Positions 63,750 through 64,000 of a DNA stretch of 64,000 bases are shown piece by piece. The DNA is from Vesta saturnalis (taxonomy: Eukaryota; Arthropoda; Insecta; Coleoptera; Lampyridae): assembly GCA_036346205.1 (NCBI GenBank), contig JARFJB010000650.1, positions 1,405,001-1,469,000 on the forward strand, written 5' to 3'. A model generated the notes under the pieces. It saw nothing but the letters and a program-made list of their open reading frames with translations, was not told the origin of the DNA and did not search any database. Each line of letters starts with the position of its first letter. Within the stretch, counting starts at the first letter, position 1. Made by a program: the position numbers and the translations under genes.

Positions 63750-64000
63750 AAGATTAAGTTATACAGGGTGAGGTGCGAAGAGTTTTGATTAATAGTAATG
63801 GCGGATACAGTTATGTTAAAAATCTGAAATTACGAAGCTGTAGGTTTTAGATGACGCTGAGTTCAAATATAATAATGTCCTGAATGTGGCACTTCCGGTT
63901 ATACCGGAAGTAGACGTCAACTTTGTTATTTTAAATAGAACCTAATATTTTTTATTTTATTTTCGAATTCTACATCAAATTCTAGATAAAATTTGTGCAC
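63750..64000. mobile_element. Partial TIR element at the window edge
   Basis: TTATACAGGGTGAGGTGCG at about 63759 looks like the left terminus of a Tc1/mariner-derived MITE with a TA target. The other end lies beyond the window or is lost. Confidence 0.4.

Overview
This 64 kb window is AT-rich eukaryotic DNA, almost certainly from an insect and plausibly a beetle (inferred from the transposon mix and codon style; the sequence alone does not name the species). No ordinary single-copy host gene with several intact exons is visible. The window is a patchwork of nested transposable elements, set among copies of one lineage-specific C2H2 zinc-finger gene family.

Layout. 0.3-2.7 kb: a BEL/Pao LTR retrotransposon, internally deleted, with both LTRs and a 5-bp target duplication. 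3.5-7.1 kb: a piggyBac element with a dead transposase, split by a 1.28 kb LTR-like insertion. 7.1-9.5 kb: a Tc1/mariner-superfamily element with very long inverted repeats. 9.5-11.4 kb: zinc-finger gene 1 (minus) and its decayed tail. 11.9-13.9 kb: a long-TIR element carrying a second copy of the LTR-like repeat. 14.0-19.8 kb: a SINE, a broken SWIM/YqaJ-type gene interrupted by a 2.5 kb solo LTR and fused to zinc-finger remnants, then another SINE. 20.6-26.1 kb: a dead hAT (ZMYM1/DUF4371-like) element, a second 2.3 kb solo LTR and a 343-bp solo LTR. 27.1-30.1 kb: zinc-finger gene 2 (minus) with MITEs upstream. 30.4-34.1 kb: IS630-like fragments flanking a pogo/Tigger-like element. 34.2-37.4 kb: LINE, hAT, zinc-finger, LTR and piggyBac fragments. 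37.9-40.7 kb: a 435-bp tandem duplication and a 591-bp solo LTR. 41.6-43.6 kb: a mariner-like pseudogene and an IS630-like fragment. 44.3-46.6 kb: zinc-finger gene 3 (plus), in an inverted duplicate of the 27.9-29.9 kb block. 46.8-51.9 kb: a LINE with two insertions. 52.3-54.7 kb: a second pogo-like element. 55.0-56.8 kb: a Penelope-like element with a GIY-YIG domain. 59.3-60.3 kb: decayed zinc-finger array. 60.6-63.9 kb: hAT and Harbinger MITEs, a tRNA-like fragment and a polypyrimidine tract.

How it works together. The recurring host-like component is the zinc-finger family: an N-terminal acidic region of about 100 residues followed by 9-13 nearly identical fingers with non-canonical linkers. 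Three long ORFs and five or more decayed arrays occur on both strands, spread by segmental duplication and interrupted by transposons. Each long ORF stops inside a finger while finger-coding sequence continues downstream, so it is open whether these are working genes or recent pseudogenes. The transposons are mostly inactivated. The two pogo-like elements are notable for tandem terminal motif arrays and an extra C-terminal region after the DDE domain.
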